From Coprinopsis marcescibilis (Eukaryota > Basidiomycota > Agaricomycetes > Agaricales > Psathyrellaceae), in assembly GCA_004369085.1 (NCBI GenBank), contig ML210164.1, forward strand, positions 198,208-262,207: a stretch of 64,000 bases of DNA, written 5' to 3'. Position 1 is the stretch's first letter. Each line of letters opens with the position of its first letter. Both the position numbers and the translations under genes were made by a program. Of the stretch, positions 1 through 11,356 are shown in pieces. Below the pieces are notes generated by a model. That model saw nothing but the letters and a program-made list of their open reading frames with translations. It was not told the DNA's origin and searched no databases.

Positions 1-727
1 CATAATATCGATGCACCGCTCCAGCATCCAGAAGTATGTCTGGAGCTCATTTGGTGTGAGCCGATTCGCTTGTCGTCTTGTAGGATAGATGTAGTTCACA
101 GGGCGGCCTTGCGCGTCGAACCCGAATGTGAACGTCCTGCCTGCGTACTACTTGATAGAAATCGTGAAGTCAGACATTACTGATACGTGCTTTTAACAGG
201 TTGGAATAGGATGAACAATGAACAAGTAAAGGCAAGAGAGAAGGAGAGAGACGTACATCGACTTGACGATCAGGGGTTAGATACCCGCCTCTGATGACAC
301 CCCAACGCCTCCTCCACCTGATCGTATCCTCCAGTCTCTCAATCGCAGCCGGCGCTTTCCAACCAGAGGCGCGAAGAAACCTGTAAGTGCCCGACGTCCG
401 TCAGTCATCCAGCTCTTAAGTCTTTTCAACAATAAGGTTGAAAAGGAACAAACGCATGATGGGTACTAACCTCAACATACACTCCCGCGACAACCAAAAC
501 CTCTCCCCCTCCTTCAGTTCATCCACAAACGGCTCAATCTTCGTAGGCGGCAGATTGTAGTTCTGCCTCACAAAATGCGCCAGGAGCGTACCGTATGCAG
601 CAGTTTGGACGCCTGTCAGTGGAGGGCTGGGATCATGCACATGGTAGCTTGGAAGCGGAGGGATTGGGAGGTTACGAACAACGTTGGGAGCCATGGGTGG
701 ACCTGCTTCTGATTCTGGAATGGACAT
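1..727 (-). CDS. Sec14-like CRAL-TRIO lipid-transfer protein, 5' part (runs off the window start)
   Basis: Three exons can be read on the minus strand: 727-471, 380-257 and 147-1. The gene continues beyond base 1, so the C-terminal part is missing here. The start ATG at 727 opens a Pro-rich N terminus, followed by the CRAL-TRIO N-terminal helix region (FWLSRECMLR, then RFLRASGWKAPAAIERLED) and the start of the lipid-binding lobe (FTFGFDAQGRP). It is a clear paralogue of the Sec14-like gene at 37.9 kb, with introns in the same places (after ECMLR/ECLLR, and before the TFTFGFD/EILFGFD block). Sec14 family proteins exchange phosphatidylinositol and phosphatidylcholine between membranes in the cytosol. 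The exon-3 acceptor was chosen because it keeps the frame and matches the paralogue. The family call is strong; the specific lipid is unknown. Confidence 0.85.
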
Positions 728-1596
728 TACGATGAGTTGGGTGAGTGCGGTGAAGGGGGTGGATAGCCTAAGGAAGCTAGGTTGGTTGGAAGGTTGAAAT
801 AGGTAGGATCCGAGATAATCATCTCCTTCCTGTACAGCCGACTTTGCACATAGCTAGACTCAAAGTGACTAGTATGTGATGTCGTTCCGCACGCCTTCAA
901 GCTTTGCTGATCGTTATTCAATCCGGTCTAGCCTTGAATAGTTGATTCGCAATCATCTGTCGAACTGGAGCTTGAACCAATGCAGTGTTCGTCATTCGTA
1001 GCTCTGTACCACAAAGCCAAAGAGAGGGAAACCATGGTCGGGTATAGATTAGGCCAAGGCCACGCAGAGCCTGCACGCGCAAGATGGTCCCCACAACCCG
1101 ACCCGCGGATGATTGAGAATGTCACGACGTGTGCATCCAACACGACTGGCCAGTGGCCAACTTTGAAATCCTGTGAATGAATAAATATAAATAGATTCAA
1201 ACCTGCTCGCCGTAAAGAAAGTTAATACCTGAGTCCAATATACATAGTCGAACATACCATCCCCATCCCTAGAGTAGAGGCCACCGGGAGGTTTCAAAGG
1301 AGAAAGTATCCATTGCGCACGGACCTCTGAACTCATTTGATCGCGACTTGAATTTGAAAGTTGATTAAGATTTCCCACCGTAGCTTTTGGTCTTAACCGT
1401 CATGTCGACGGTCAAAATTCACTCAGACATGCCTTCATATCCCAGGAGTGCCTAAACTATGCTCAGATAGCAAGAAATCAAACTGCAATCTTAAACCTCA
1501 ATGTTTGTCTGGTTATTACCTTCTGTCTAGGGCCGGTGCATCCACCCTCTCGGCTTCAGATTCAGACAGGTACCACATTGTCTTTCGCTGTGAAGA
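728..1596. other. intergenic, no gene recognised
   Basis: This stretch lies between the Sec14-like start and the 3' end of membrane-protein copy A. A 110-codon open frame on the minus strand (1378-1049) has no family signature that I recognise and is not supported by splice sites or a paralogue in this window. The 5' flank of the Sec14-like gene must lie in its left part. Confidence 0.5.
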
Positions 1597-3180
1597 CTAC
1601 TGGCTACTGACAGATTCACTTTTTCTGACGTGGCTTCTATTAGTACTCTCACTACGCGCGACATCAGCCTCAACTTCGTCAACATAATTGACTTCCTCAT
1701 TTCGGAGGAACCTCAAGGGACTACGAATGGCAGCATCCGTCTCGGAAGGAGTAGTGTCCCTCCGCAATCCCACACGGACGTTGATGAGCATGCATGCTAT
1801 ACCGGCGACCGCAGGACACCCGTTAAATGCGAATTCGTGTAGGGATGACCCGATGAGGAAGCATACCAGCGCGAAGACGCACCAGGCCCTAATAGTATAA
1901 CAGCACCATAGTCGGAGAGAAACATCAGTGAGTTTGACCGACATGAAGGTATGTTGGAGAGACGAGATTAGACGTACGTCCAGAGTCCTGCGCTTTCGAT
2001 GACGAGTGCGAGGAGATGCTGCCGGTAAGGTTGCAAGTTTGGCAATATTGGGAGTTAGCTACTAGCTAGTGTTCCATGGCTTAGAGAGCCATAACCTACC
2101 GATAATTTGGACTTGTCGATGAATATTGCTCGTGATCTTAGTCTTGAGATGTAGTAAATAAGTGCCGCTGCAGAGGTTGAGATGATTCATGCTCCGTCAG
2201 CCAACGCGGACTCAAGAGTGGTTAGTCGAGGAGAAACATTCACCAGTGCAGTATAAGTTCGTACTGTGGTAAAAAATAGAATAATAGCGTAGAGTCAGGG
2301 CAACTGAAAGGAGAAATTATAGAATGATGAAACATACAACATTGCTGAAGCACCTGTGGCCATAATCCAAGGCTTGACCCTCTCATCGCGTAAAGACAGA
2401 CGATTCGAGACGGTCACCGCTCCCACAGCCGTAACCGCTAGATTACGAGGTGGCAGTTAGCTCTCAACTCAGCGTAGAAGACCAGAAGACTCGGACGCGA
2501 GGTCTAATACTAATGATATGTTTACAGCATACCTGCGAAGACCAGGGAGCTGAACACCGGCGGAACAACCACAATTCGACTCTGACTTGAGACAACCCAG
2601 AGTCTCCACACCTATAGAAATAACACCAACCAAGGCGGTCGGTCAAGAACGTTAGCTTGACGTCCAAACTTCGAGTCGTGGGATGACTACTGTTCTCCTA
2701 CATACCAACAACGCGTCTGTGACAATCCCAACACAAGCAATAATTCCTAGCTTTGCAAGGCGGAAATCTGATAGCCCTACATCAATCTCCGTAGGTGATC
2801 GGCCTGCAGCGACGAGCGAAAAGAGCGCTGCGCTGCGTGCCATTGTGCATGCCCAGTACTGCACCATGCGCGATATACGGTGTCCATCAGTAAGTTTACA
2901 ATGTACAAAGGTTAGGTGAAGTTCACATGGACTTGGAAGGGATTTAAATGCTTACCGCAACAACGAGAACCAGTAGGACTACTGTTCCCAGAATCAAAGG
3001 CCAAGCTAACGCAGCCAATTGTAGACGTGGGTTCCTCTTGGTACTGTAACCGGGACGACCGAGGATCAGGCGAAGGGCGACGGATGCGAGAACCAAGAAT
3101 ATCCCGCAGAGGAGGCCTTCGAGGTATGAAGTTAGGATTACGACGAAAAGTCTTTCATTGTTCTCGTCGCGACTGGACAT
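1597..3180 (-). CDS. multi-pass membrane protein, tandem family copy A
   Basis: Function is unknown. All eight exons can be followed by comparison with copy F (40.7 kb): an N-terminal membrane segment (LEGLLCGIFLVLASVAL), a second hydrophobic segment, the YWACTMARSAALFSLV loop, a third segment (LGIIACVGIVTDALL), the VWRLWVVSSQSR exon, a 20-nt exon (near 2246-2265), the LALVIESAGLW exon, and a long last exon with FALVCFLIGSSL and the family signature GCPAVAGIACMLINVRVGL. A charged cytosolic-looking tail ends at the stop at 1597. No stop or frameshift is seen. Start ATG at 3180 (MSSRDENNE). It is the 3'-most member of a five-gene array on this strand. Copy E is its closest relative and aligns with it even in introns. 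The likely location is a membrane; any transport or receptor role would be a guess. Confidence 0.75.
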
Positions 3181-4024
3181 CTGGGGATAAGGGATATTAG
3201 AGAGAAGGAAGGGCTAGTGCAGTGGGTGGTAGTGGTGCTATGCAGGTGCGGGCCAAGAAACGTCAGCTTCAGTCCAAATCAGAGACTCTCTTTTTGAAGA
3301 ATTGGCGGATTCGAACAAATCTTTCAGGTTCACGCATCAAGCTGCGATCACTTATATTATCATCATCATTCACAAAGCACGACTGCGGCAGTTCTACCAC
3401 AAGTTGACAGCCCTAATAATATATCATCATGTTCTCATCGCAATGAGATACTTACTACGTACTGATCTGACGGACAGATAAACAAACAGATATATAAATA
3501 GATAAAAGAGGAAGCACAGGCGCACGCCCATCTTACATCTCGAGGAACATGGACTTAGAAGCTCATTCGACCTACTCTAAGCACTACAGTACATTAAATC
3601 ATAATAGAGATGCACTATGTAGTACAAACCGGACCAAACTCAAAATGCTCCGATGGGCGCTTAAACATCACAGTAGCACGTAGCAATTTTTAAGTGAGTA
3701 GCATGAAATTAACCTTGGTATCTCTATATGTAGCTCTCCACGCAGCCTTAAATGCCTCCATATACTTGGTTTATGTATATAGTACAAGTCGAGTCACCCA
3801 TAGTGAAACATTGAAGTAAGCCTTCTCCATATTCGGTGCCAGCGTACATATTCAGATTTAGACACCACTAAATAGGTTTTTGTCGGCACTCAATGGCTCA
3901 AGGTTCAGATACTGCCTGTGAAAAACCAGTTATACACAGCACATACTAGTTCATTCAAGACTAGGGTAAGAATGGTGACTTAATGAACCACTCTTTGGAT
4001 TTGAATTCGGAATGATGCACCAGA
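3181..4024. other. intergenic between copies A and B, no gene recognised
   Basis: AT-rich spacer holding the 5' flank of copy A and the 3' flank of copy B. I see no open frame with family features, no RNA gene and no clear mobile-element ends. Confidence 0.5.
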
Positions 4025-5561
4025 TTATAGAACACGGCTAACGCTACTACCAATTACTACTGGCAGCTTTCCATCTCCAGACCCAGCCATTTCTCCAGGC
4101 ACGGCTTCTACCTTCTCCCACTCGACATTGACACCAGCCTCAACACTAACATCCTCTTCTCGGAGGAACCTTATTGGTCCACGAATGGAAATAGTTGAGG
4201 CTTGGGAAGGAGAAACATCCCTCCCCAGTCCCACACGGACGTTGATGAGTATGCATGCAATACCACCGATTGCAGGACACCCGCGGTATGTGAATTCCAG
4301 CAGGGATGACCCGGTGATGAAGCATATCAGCACGAAGCCGCTCCAGACCCTAATAAGTAGTAGGAAAACGTTAGCATTGAGTTTTACCTTGAGAGGTGAG
4401 TAGAGTTGAACGTACGCCCATAATCCCGCGCTTTCGATGACGAGCGTGAGGAGGTTCTGTGGTAATAAGAAGTTGCAAGTTCGCATTGAGTCAGCTGCTA
4501 TCGCCATGTTTAACTTGGTATGTGCTTACTGCAAATTTTGATTTGTCGCTGCACATGGTTCGTGATTGAATTCTTGAGATGTAATAGGTAAGCGCCCCTG
4601 TAGAGGTTGGAATGATGGATGGTTTACGCCTGTCAGTTAACGTGGATCGGAGTAGGTATGCAAGGGGAAAAATTACCAGTGCAGTATAGGTTCGTACTAT
4701 AGGTGTTGAGTCAGAGAAAAGATCAACACAAGCTATAGGATGACAGGACATACAACGTCACTGAAGTGCCGATGGCTACAACCCAAGGCTTCATCCTCTC
4801 ATCCCTTAATGAATACTTCGATAGTAGCAGACACATTCTAACCGAGAATGCTAGATTAACGATGTCAGTTAACCCTCACATGTACTAGAGCCTGACTAGA
4901 AGACTCGAACCTGAAAAAGCTAGCCAGCTGATGACCGGGGGAGCAACCGCAATTCGACTCTGACTCGACACAATCCAAAGTCTCCACATCTAGTATTTTA
5001 ATAAACATTCAACATCGACCGGTGTGGCCAAAACATTAGCAATACGTCCATTGAAAAGTGGTTACCGATACTCTCACTGAGCCCGAACATGACGTACCAA
5101 CAACCCGTCTGTGACAATCCCAACGCAAGCTAGCATCCCTAGATTTGCGAGCCGGAAACCTGATAGCCTTGCTTCGATTTCTGTAGACGGCAGACCTGCG
5201 GCAACCAGCGAGATGTTCTTTGCGGTGCGGGCCATAGTGCAGGCCCAGTGCTGCATAAGCGGTAACCGATAAGGGTTTTGCATTGTGGGATGAAAGGTAA
5301 GCCTAGGACCCGGGGAAAGGCATGGTCAGTACTTACCGCAACAATGAAAACTAGTAAAATTACACTCCCCACTACCAAAGGCCGAGGGAACGTAGATGTC
5401 CGTCGAGGGGGGTTTAACTCCCGTGCGGACCCGCCGGGGCGAACGAGGATCAAGTAAAGACCGACGGATGCGAGAACTAAGAAGATACCGCAGAGGAGGC
5501 CTTCGACGGCTGAACTTATGAATGTGACAAAGAGCCCTTCGAAATTCTTCTCGTAAGACAT
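4025..5561 (-). CDS. multi-pass membrane protein, tandem family copy B
   Basis: Second member of the array, with the same eight-exon plan. Start ATG at 5561 (MSYEKNFEGLFV), first hydrophobic block EGLLCGIFLVLASVGLYLIL, then QHWACTMARTAKNISLV, LGMLACVGIVTDGLL, MWRLWIVSSQSRIAVAPPV, the 20-nt exon, ALTYYISRIQSRTM, LLTLVIESAGLWA and the last exon with GFVLICFITGSSLLEF and GCPAIGGIACILINVRVGLG. The last exon runs to the stop at 4025 with an acidic and Gly-rich tail longer than that of copy A. No inactivating change is seen when exons are joined at GT..AG sites. Copy D is its nearest relative by exon-3 wording. Function unknown; only a membrane location is inferred, from the hydrophobic segments. 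Confidence 0.77.
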
Positions 5562-6309
5562 GTGTACTGACAGTGCCAGGATAATGAAGGAAAGAAACTT
5601 TTTCTGAGTGTTTAATCTTCACAAGTTAATATAGCATAGCGGCGTAGCCTACATCAAACTTCGAAGATCCAGTGTACAAGAAGTACATGGTTGAAATTGC
5701 ACGGGCAGCTGCCATCACAACTTTTTTAATCATCGATGTTTGATGGTGTGGTGCAAGTCCGGCGATAACACTCGAGTACAAAACATTAATAAGTTCATTC
5801 CCAAGGCTAGGTGTAAGTAAGGTACAACGAGGGCCCTGAACCCTAGTATCTTGTAGACGATGCTGGAGAATTTGAGTCGTTGCGAGACCATGTCGTGGAA
5901 GGTTGACCAACCGGTCAATGCAAATGGAGAGGGAGATCTGGGGCAGTGTGGTATAAGTCGTTGAACATGTGAACCATATGATCCGTACCAAACTGAAAAA
6001 GAAGTCGATTGATGTCTTCTGTAAGGTACTTACAGGGATTTGGCTCTGCACCGCCATGCTCCTCCGAGATTCTGTAAAGCACGGCTCGCCTGGCCGTTCA
6101 CAGGAAGAAGCCGATCATTGCATTGTCAATTTGTGCTGCTTCCAAATGCGATGGACACAAGTCTTGATCAACCAAGTCCAATTTTGACTATGCTGTCCCT
6201 TGAAGCTGATTCATCTGCGTAGTGAGTATAGATATTTGAACATCTCTGGGAGCCATTCAGGGCACCGCGTACAAATTCAGACACAGGCAATTCAGACCCA
6301 GACACAGAA
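5562..6309. other. intergenic between copies B and C, no gene recognised
   Basis: A 143-codon open frame on the minus strand (6057-5626) is hydrophobic in places, but it matches no family I can name and has no counterpart between the other array members. It could be a fragment of another membrane-protein gene. I do not annotate it as a gene. Confidence 0.4.
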
Positions 6310-7851
6310 CTATGTTCCACAAGTAAGATTAAGACAACTGGCTCCCGGCTTTCCGCCTCCTGGCCCATCCATTTCTCCAGGCACGGATTCAACAAGCTCT
6401 GTGGCCTTCCTTCCACTGCACGCAATATTAACACCGGCATCGACATCCTCTTCTCGCGGGAACCTGAATATCCTCAACGGAATACGAGTGGTAGAAGCCG
6501 TCTGGGTATCCCTTCCCAGTCCCACACGGACGTTGATGAGTATGCATGCGATACCAGCAACTGCAGGACACCCGTGGAATGCAAATTCAACCAGGGGCGA
6601 CCCAGAGAGGAAGGAGACCAGCATAAAAATGTACCAGGCCCTAATAATAATATAAAACAAAAACAGCGAACCAGAATAGCGGTGAGTTCGTTGACATGAA
6701 TGATATTGACCACTGGCAACGTACGTCCAGAGTCCTGCGCTTTCGATGGTGAGTGCGAGGAGACGCTGATGGTCGGTTGCAAGTTCGAAATATCGATGTT
6801 ATGAAGTCAGTTATTAGTGCAAGGCTAACGGCTTGTGGGCTCGGGAACTTTTAACTTACCGCCATTTTGGATTTATCGATACATACTGTTCGTGATTGAA
6901 TTCTTGAGATGTAGTAGGCAAGCGTTACTAAATAGGTTGAGATAATGGTTCATATCCCGTTAGCCAACGCAATTTCGAGTGGGTGTGCAAGGATAAATAA
7001 TTACCAGTGCAGTACAAATTTGTACTATGGTAGGTCAGGGAAAGGACAGCAAACATTAAAGTAGCGGGACATACACCATTACTGAAGAACCTGAGGCTAT
7101 AACCCAAGGCCTCACCATCTCATGGCGTAAAGGATATCTCGCGAGGAGCGGAGTCATCCCAATTGCAAGCCCTGGATTAACACGCAAAAGTCAGCACACA
7201 GATCTCAGAGTCCTAGTAGAGCACCCGCACACCAGAAGACTCGGGCACTCAGGCTGATAGTATATAGGTGGTAACATACCTGAAAAGACCAGCGAGCTGA
7301 TTATCGGCGGAGCAATTGCAATTCGGCTCTGATTCGAGACAATCCAGAGTCTCCACATCTATTAAACGTCAACCCTTAAATGAGGGGTCTAGTGCTCCCA
7401 CATACCAACAGCCCGTCTGCAACGATCCCGACACAAGCCACAATCCCCAGCTTTGCGAGTCGAAAATACGCGACCCCAGATTCGATCTCTGTAGCCGACC
7501 GCCCTACGTCAACGAGAGAAAGGACCGTTGCGTTGCGGGCCATCGTGCATACCCAGTGCTACACGAGTGAAGAATCCATCGGTATACCAAAATAGAAAAC
7601 ATCGATGGGGATTCAGGAGAAGACATGCTTACCGCAACGATTAAGAGCAGTAAAAGCACGGTTCCCAGTACCAAAGGCCTAGAAAATGTGGACACTCGGC
7701 GTCGACGGGCGCTCTCCAGTGTGGACCCCCCACGCCGGATGAGGAACAAATACAGAGCGACGGATGCGAGCACGGAGAATATACCGCAGAGGAATCCTTC
7801 GAAGCCTGAAGTTAGAGAGACAATGGACAGTGATTCTTTACTCTCGTCCAT
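6310..7851 (-). CDS. multi-pass membrane protein, tandem family copy C
   Basis: Third array member. Start ATG at 7851 (MDESKESLSIV), first membrane block FEGFLCGIFSVLASVALYLFLI, second block LVLGTVLLLLLIVA, then HWVCTMARNATVLSLV, LGIVACVGIVADGLL, MWRLWIVSNQSRIAIAPPI, the 20-nt exon, LAYYISRIQSRTVCI, LLALTIESAGLWT, and the last exon with IFMLVSFLSGSPLVEF and GCPAVAGIACILINVRVGLG, ending at the stop at 6310. All exon junctions keep the frame. It is more diverged from A and B than A is from E or B from D, so it represents a third subgroup in the array. The protein should be near the 344 residues worked out for copy F. Role unknown. Confidence 0.75.
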
Positions 7852-8610
7852 GAGTAGGTTAGGTGAGCGAAGTATGTAGAAGGCAGGAAAAAGGAAAGGA
7901 AGGTTGTCTGAGAGTCACATACCGGTAACGCATCGCATATGCTCGTATTGGCCAACCGTCAACTTTGACGATCACTCAGTGACACTCACATCATCATCAT
8001 GATCCAGTTATCTTAGTACGTACCCCAGGCAAATGCTTCTACTAGTAGTAATACCTGAAAGCTCTCTCGCCCATGATATCGGGCGGAGCTCTCTCTCATA
8101 GGGTCTTTTTCTGTCAACCTCAGCGTCAATCCAGCGGCAGCGACTTTCTACAAACGAATTAAGACTCGCTGACATATATAGACTACTTTTATGTGAGGTC
8201 CGAGTACTCTTTGTGTTAATAGCCGACATAAAGCTATGATTGCTCGCACGATGAGGATCATCATCATCATCATTATTCACAGTTCGAAGTTTGTTATTGC
8301 ATATTGGATCCCTCCGCCCATAAAATATACAGGTTTGGAGCAATGTGGAAGGTTGAACGTTGAAGACAGAATAGGCACGCATCGGCGCGGGTGATCGATC
8401 GAAGTAGCTTTGCTGTGCTCAGCCAAGACGGGTTCTCCACAGGCACTGTCGCAGCAATCCATGGCCCAGCTGCAATACCGTGGTGCGACCTCAATCACAA
8501 TCTCAACGCCAACATGAATCAAGAGATTACTAGTAGTAGTAGGAAGTGGGAACGAAGGTCGAGCCAGCTGCTATTTCTATTCCTACTGCTTTGCTGCTTT
8601 GGCTTGAAGA
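7852..8610. other. intergenic; missing 3' end of copy D
   Basis: By the spacing of the other copies, exons 7 and 8 of copy D should lie in this stretch. I could not find the IESAGLW or ILINVRVGL signatures on either strand. A short ATC/ATG microsatellite occurs at about 8252-8273. The open frames here look random. Confidence 0.45.
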
Positions 8611-10180
8611 GAGCCTTGTACTTACTGCTAATTTGGATTTGCCGATGCATATTGACTGCGATTGTATTCTTGAGATGTGGTAGGTAAGCACCACTGTAGA
8701 GGTTGAGATGATGATCATTGATGATTCAGAAATACTTACCAGGGCGGTATATGTTTGTGCTAAGCCACATAGTGTCAGAGCAAAGATCTCTACAATCTAA
8801 ATATAAGATGATTGGTCATACAACATCGCTGAAGCGCAAGCGCAAGCGGCTCCAATCCAAGGCTTCATCGTCTCATCACTCAACGAATGTTCCGAGCGCA
8901 ACAGACATGCTTTAATTATAAATACTAGATCGCCAGGCATCAGTTAGCGCTCACAGCACTACATGATTTCAGAGATTGAACGAACAGATTCGAACCTGCA
9001 GCGCCTAGCAAACTGATGATCGGGGGAGCAACCGCAATCCGGCTCCGACTTGACACGATCCAAAGTCTCCACATCACATCTGTTTCGATAGACAATGGAC
9101 AGGCAAGATTTCGTTAGTTGCGTCCGTTGGCGCAAGTCTTACAGCCCCACCTCTATCTTGGTGATTGACAGGCTGGCAGCAATGAGCGAAAGGATCTTTG
9201 CGGTGTGCGCCATAGTGCACAACCAGTGCTGGCATCAGCGGTGACCATCAGTAAACGGCAGCAAATGGAACGGATCAGCGATAATGGTTGGTCACTCACC
9301 GCAACAATGAGAGCCAGTAGAGCTATAGTCCCGGTATCAAAGGACGGGGGAGCGCAGACGTTTGTTGCCGGGTGCTTAGCGCCCTTTTAGACCCGCCGGG
9401 GCGAGCGAGGATCAATCACTGCAGCGGACAGGTTGTTTGGGGGTCCCGAAAATGAATACAAAATCCAAAAATGAATTAAACATTTTTGAGACCTGATTTT
9501 GGGACGACTATAACACTAAATCTACACCTCGACAATATTGGTCATGAACTCCAAATATGAGTTGATATTTGTCAAGCAAAGATCTCAAATATGGAGTGAA
9601 TATTGGGTCTGAGCACATCCAACTAATATGTACCCTTATCTATTCTTCTTATCCTCCCAAGAATGCAACATATGAGCAGCCCAAAAACAATAAGTTTGAG
9701 TGACATCCCTATATGTAACATTTATGACACTCGAAAACACTTCCTGACACGTTTTTGAGTGTAATAAACATTACATATCGCAGAATCCTAATAGTTATTG
9801 TTTTGAAGCCACCATAACTCAGAATTATGACAATAGAAGAAGTGGTGCTAAATTAGAAATATACCCAAGATATTTTTAGACACAATAGTCATTGTTCTTG
9901 CATCCTTTTAGTCCCTTGTATATTCAACCAACACAATCAATCTGAGTTCCATTTGTTCAGATTAAATAGCCAGAGTTATTGTAGTGCCAGAACCAGCCTT
10001 CATAAATGTTGAATTTGTTTTTGAATTCTCTAATCATTTTTGTGACCCCTAAATGGCCTGTCCATTGCAGTGAATTAGAGGCCCACAGATGCAAGAACCA
10101 GGAAGATGCCACAGAGGAGGCCTTCAATGCCAGAATTTATGAATGACACAAAGAGGATCTCATTGATCTTGCAGGACATA
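8611..10180 (-). pseudogene. membrane protein family copy D, broken and split by a MITE
   Basis: Remains of a fourth array member. The N-terminal part of exon 1 is at 10180-10076 (start MSCKINEILF, then EGLLCGIFLVLASVG) and its second half is at 9413-9305, separated by a 656-bp insertion. Exon 2 begins correctly (HWLCTMAHTAKILSLI) but stops after about 30 codons and lacks the ACVGIVTD segment. Exons 3 (MWRLWIVSSRSRIAV), 4, 5 (20 nt) and 6 (LTYHISRIQSQSICI) are recognisable. Exons 7 and 8, with the family signature, are absent. Exon 1 also has a small frame-shifting loss near its end. It is most like copy B. It cannot encode a normal family protein. Confidence 0.85.
9417..10072. mobile_element. 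non-autonomous CACTA-like element (MITE), 656 bp
   Basis: The element sits in exon 1 of copy D. Its ends form long imperfect inverted repeats: the left end begins CACTGCAGCGGACAGG and the right end, read on the other strand, begins CACTGCAATGGACAGG. Similarity continues for roughly 70 bases on each side. The CACTG termini and the 3-bp direct repeat AAT on both sides (9414-9416 and 10073-10075) fit the CACTA/EnSpm superfamily. Removing the element and one AAT restores the exon length seen in copy B. The inside is AT-rich and has no ORF, so it must have been moved by an enzyme made elsewhere. The superfamily call is inferred from termini and target-site size only. Confidence 0.85.
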
Positions 10181-11356
10181 AGCCTTGTAATAGGAATCAA
10201 AATAGAAGGGAGAGGGAGAACATGTGGAGAGAGGAGGGAGAACTTGGCCTCTGAAAATGCAAATCAAAGGCAAGTCATATCCCTCAATGATCCATGATTC
10301 CTGCATCGGTTTGACTGGTATTAATACTTGAAACCAATCCCACAGCCATTCAGAAGTAGTGTTGCCACAGTTTGGCTTGAACCCAGTAAGCTGTTGAGCC
10401 CACCTGATACAAAACCAAACCATCTGTCATCAGTGGGTTGGTGGATTTGGTAGTTTGGCTTAAATGCCGAGCTGTACAGTTCACAGCTCAACCTGGTGAA
10501 CCTTATTGCATCATCCCAAACAAGACAGCAAATAAGTGTTCATCTTCTGTTTGTCTCTCAGGCCGGTGCTGTGGATGTCCACTCATTTGTGCTAAGATAC
10601 TGGCTCTTGGGCATTGGCTGACTGGTCTGGACCAGCCAGACTGCGTACATTGTACACAGTGAGTACTCTGACCTTGAATTGCAAACACTTACCAACTGAG
10701 TTACTCTACAGCTACTTAGTACTTTGTAAACACTTGGTGGACCACAACTAGTACCAATTATATGCACTATCGGTGCTCCTTTGTCCTCTGAATCAACAGA
10801 GCCACTTTGTACTCCAGGCCCACCACTTTAACCCTGATAAGTGAACTCTATGGTGCAAACACATCCCAGCAACAGAGCTTGGTATGCTATGGCACTTGGG
10901 ACATGATTACTAGGTCACAGGTGCATTGTTGTGGATTTTCTGACAATTCCAATGAACTCACGAAGGGTACTAGACCGTTTCTGTGATCATCTTGCACCAC
11001 CAATGTCACGTATCACTGCACACTGCGCCTTGTGCTCAATGCTGCACTGGCAGCTGATTCAAGTCAACTCAATTGTCTGTAGATATGTGCGTAACCTGCA
11101 GGATTGTTTTGGGGCCCTTGTCATTCATTGTGTCAATATCTGCGAAATATAATCATTATATGTGTTGTTAAGGCAAGAGGAGAGCTTTTAAAGCCACAAT
11201 GTATATGGTATCCAAACTTATTCACCAGTGCAATGCCTCCTCGACCAACCCATAACTCAACACAGGTGTATGGAAATGGCTCTGTTGAGTCAACCATATT
11301 GTTTGAGGGTAAGAATATCATCATGCACCCTGCATGCTTTCCTTGACTGACCAGAC

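Noticed and set aside
1049..1378. 110-codon minus-strand frame upstream of the Sec14-like gene
   Set aside because: No family match, and no paralogue elsewhere in the window to support it.
5626..6057. Possible small membrane or receptor gene on the minus strand
   Set aside because: Weakly hydrophobic, no recognised motif, overlapping open frames with equal claim, and nothing similar between the other array members.
8230..8280. ATC/ATG microsatellite as a CRISPR-like or regulatory repeat
   Set aside because: It is a simple trinucleotide run of a few units without spacers. CRISPR arrays are not expected in a eukaryote.
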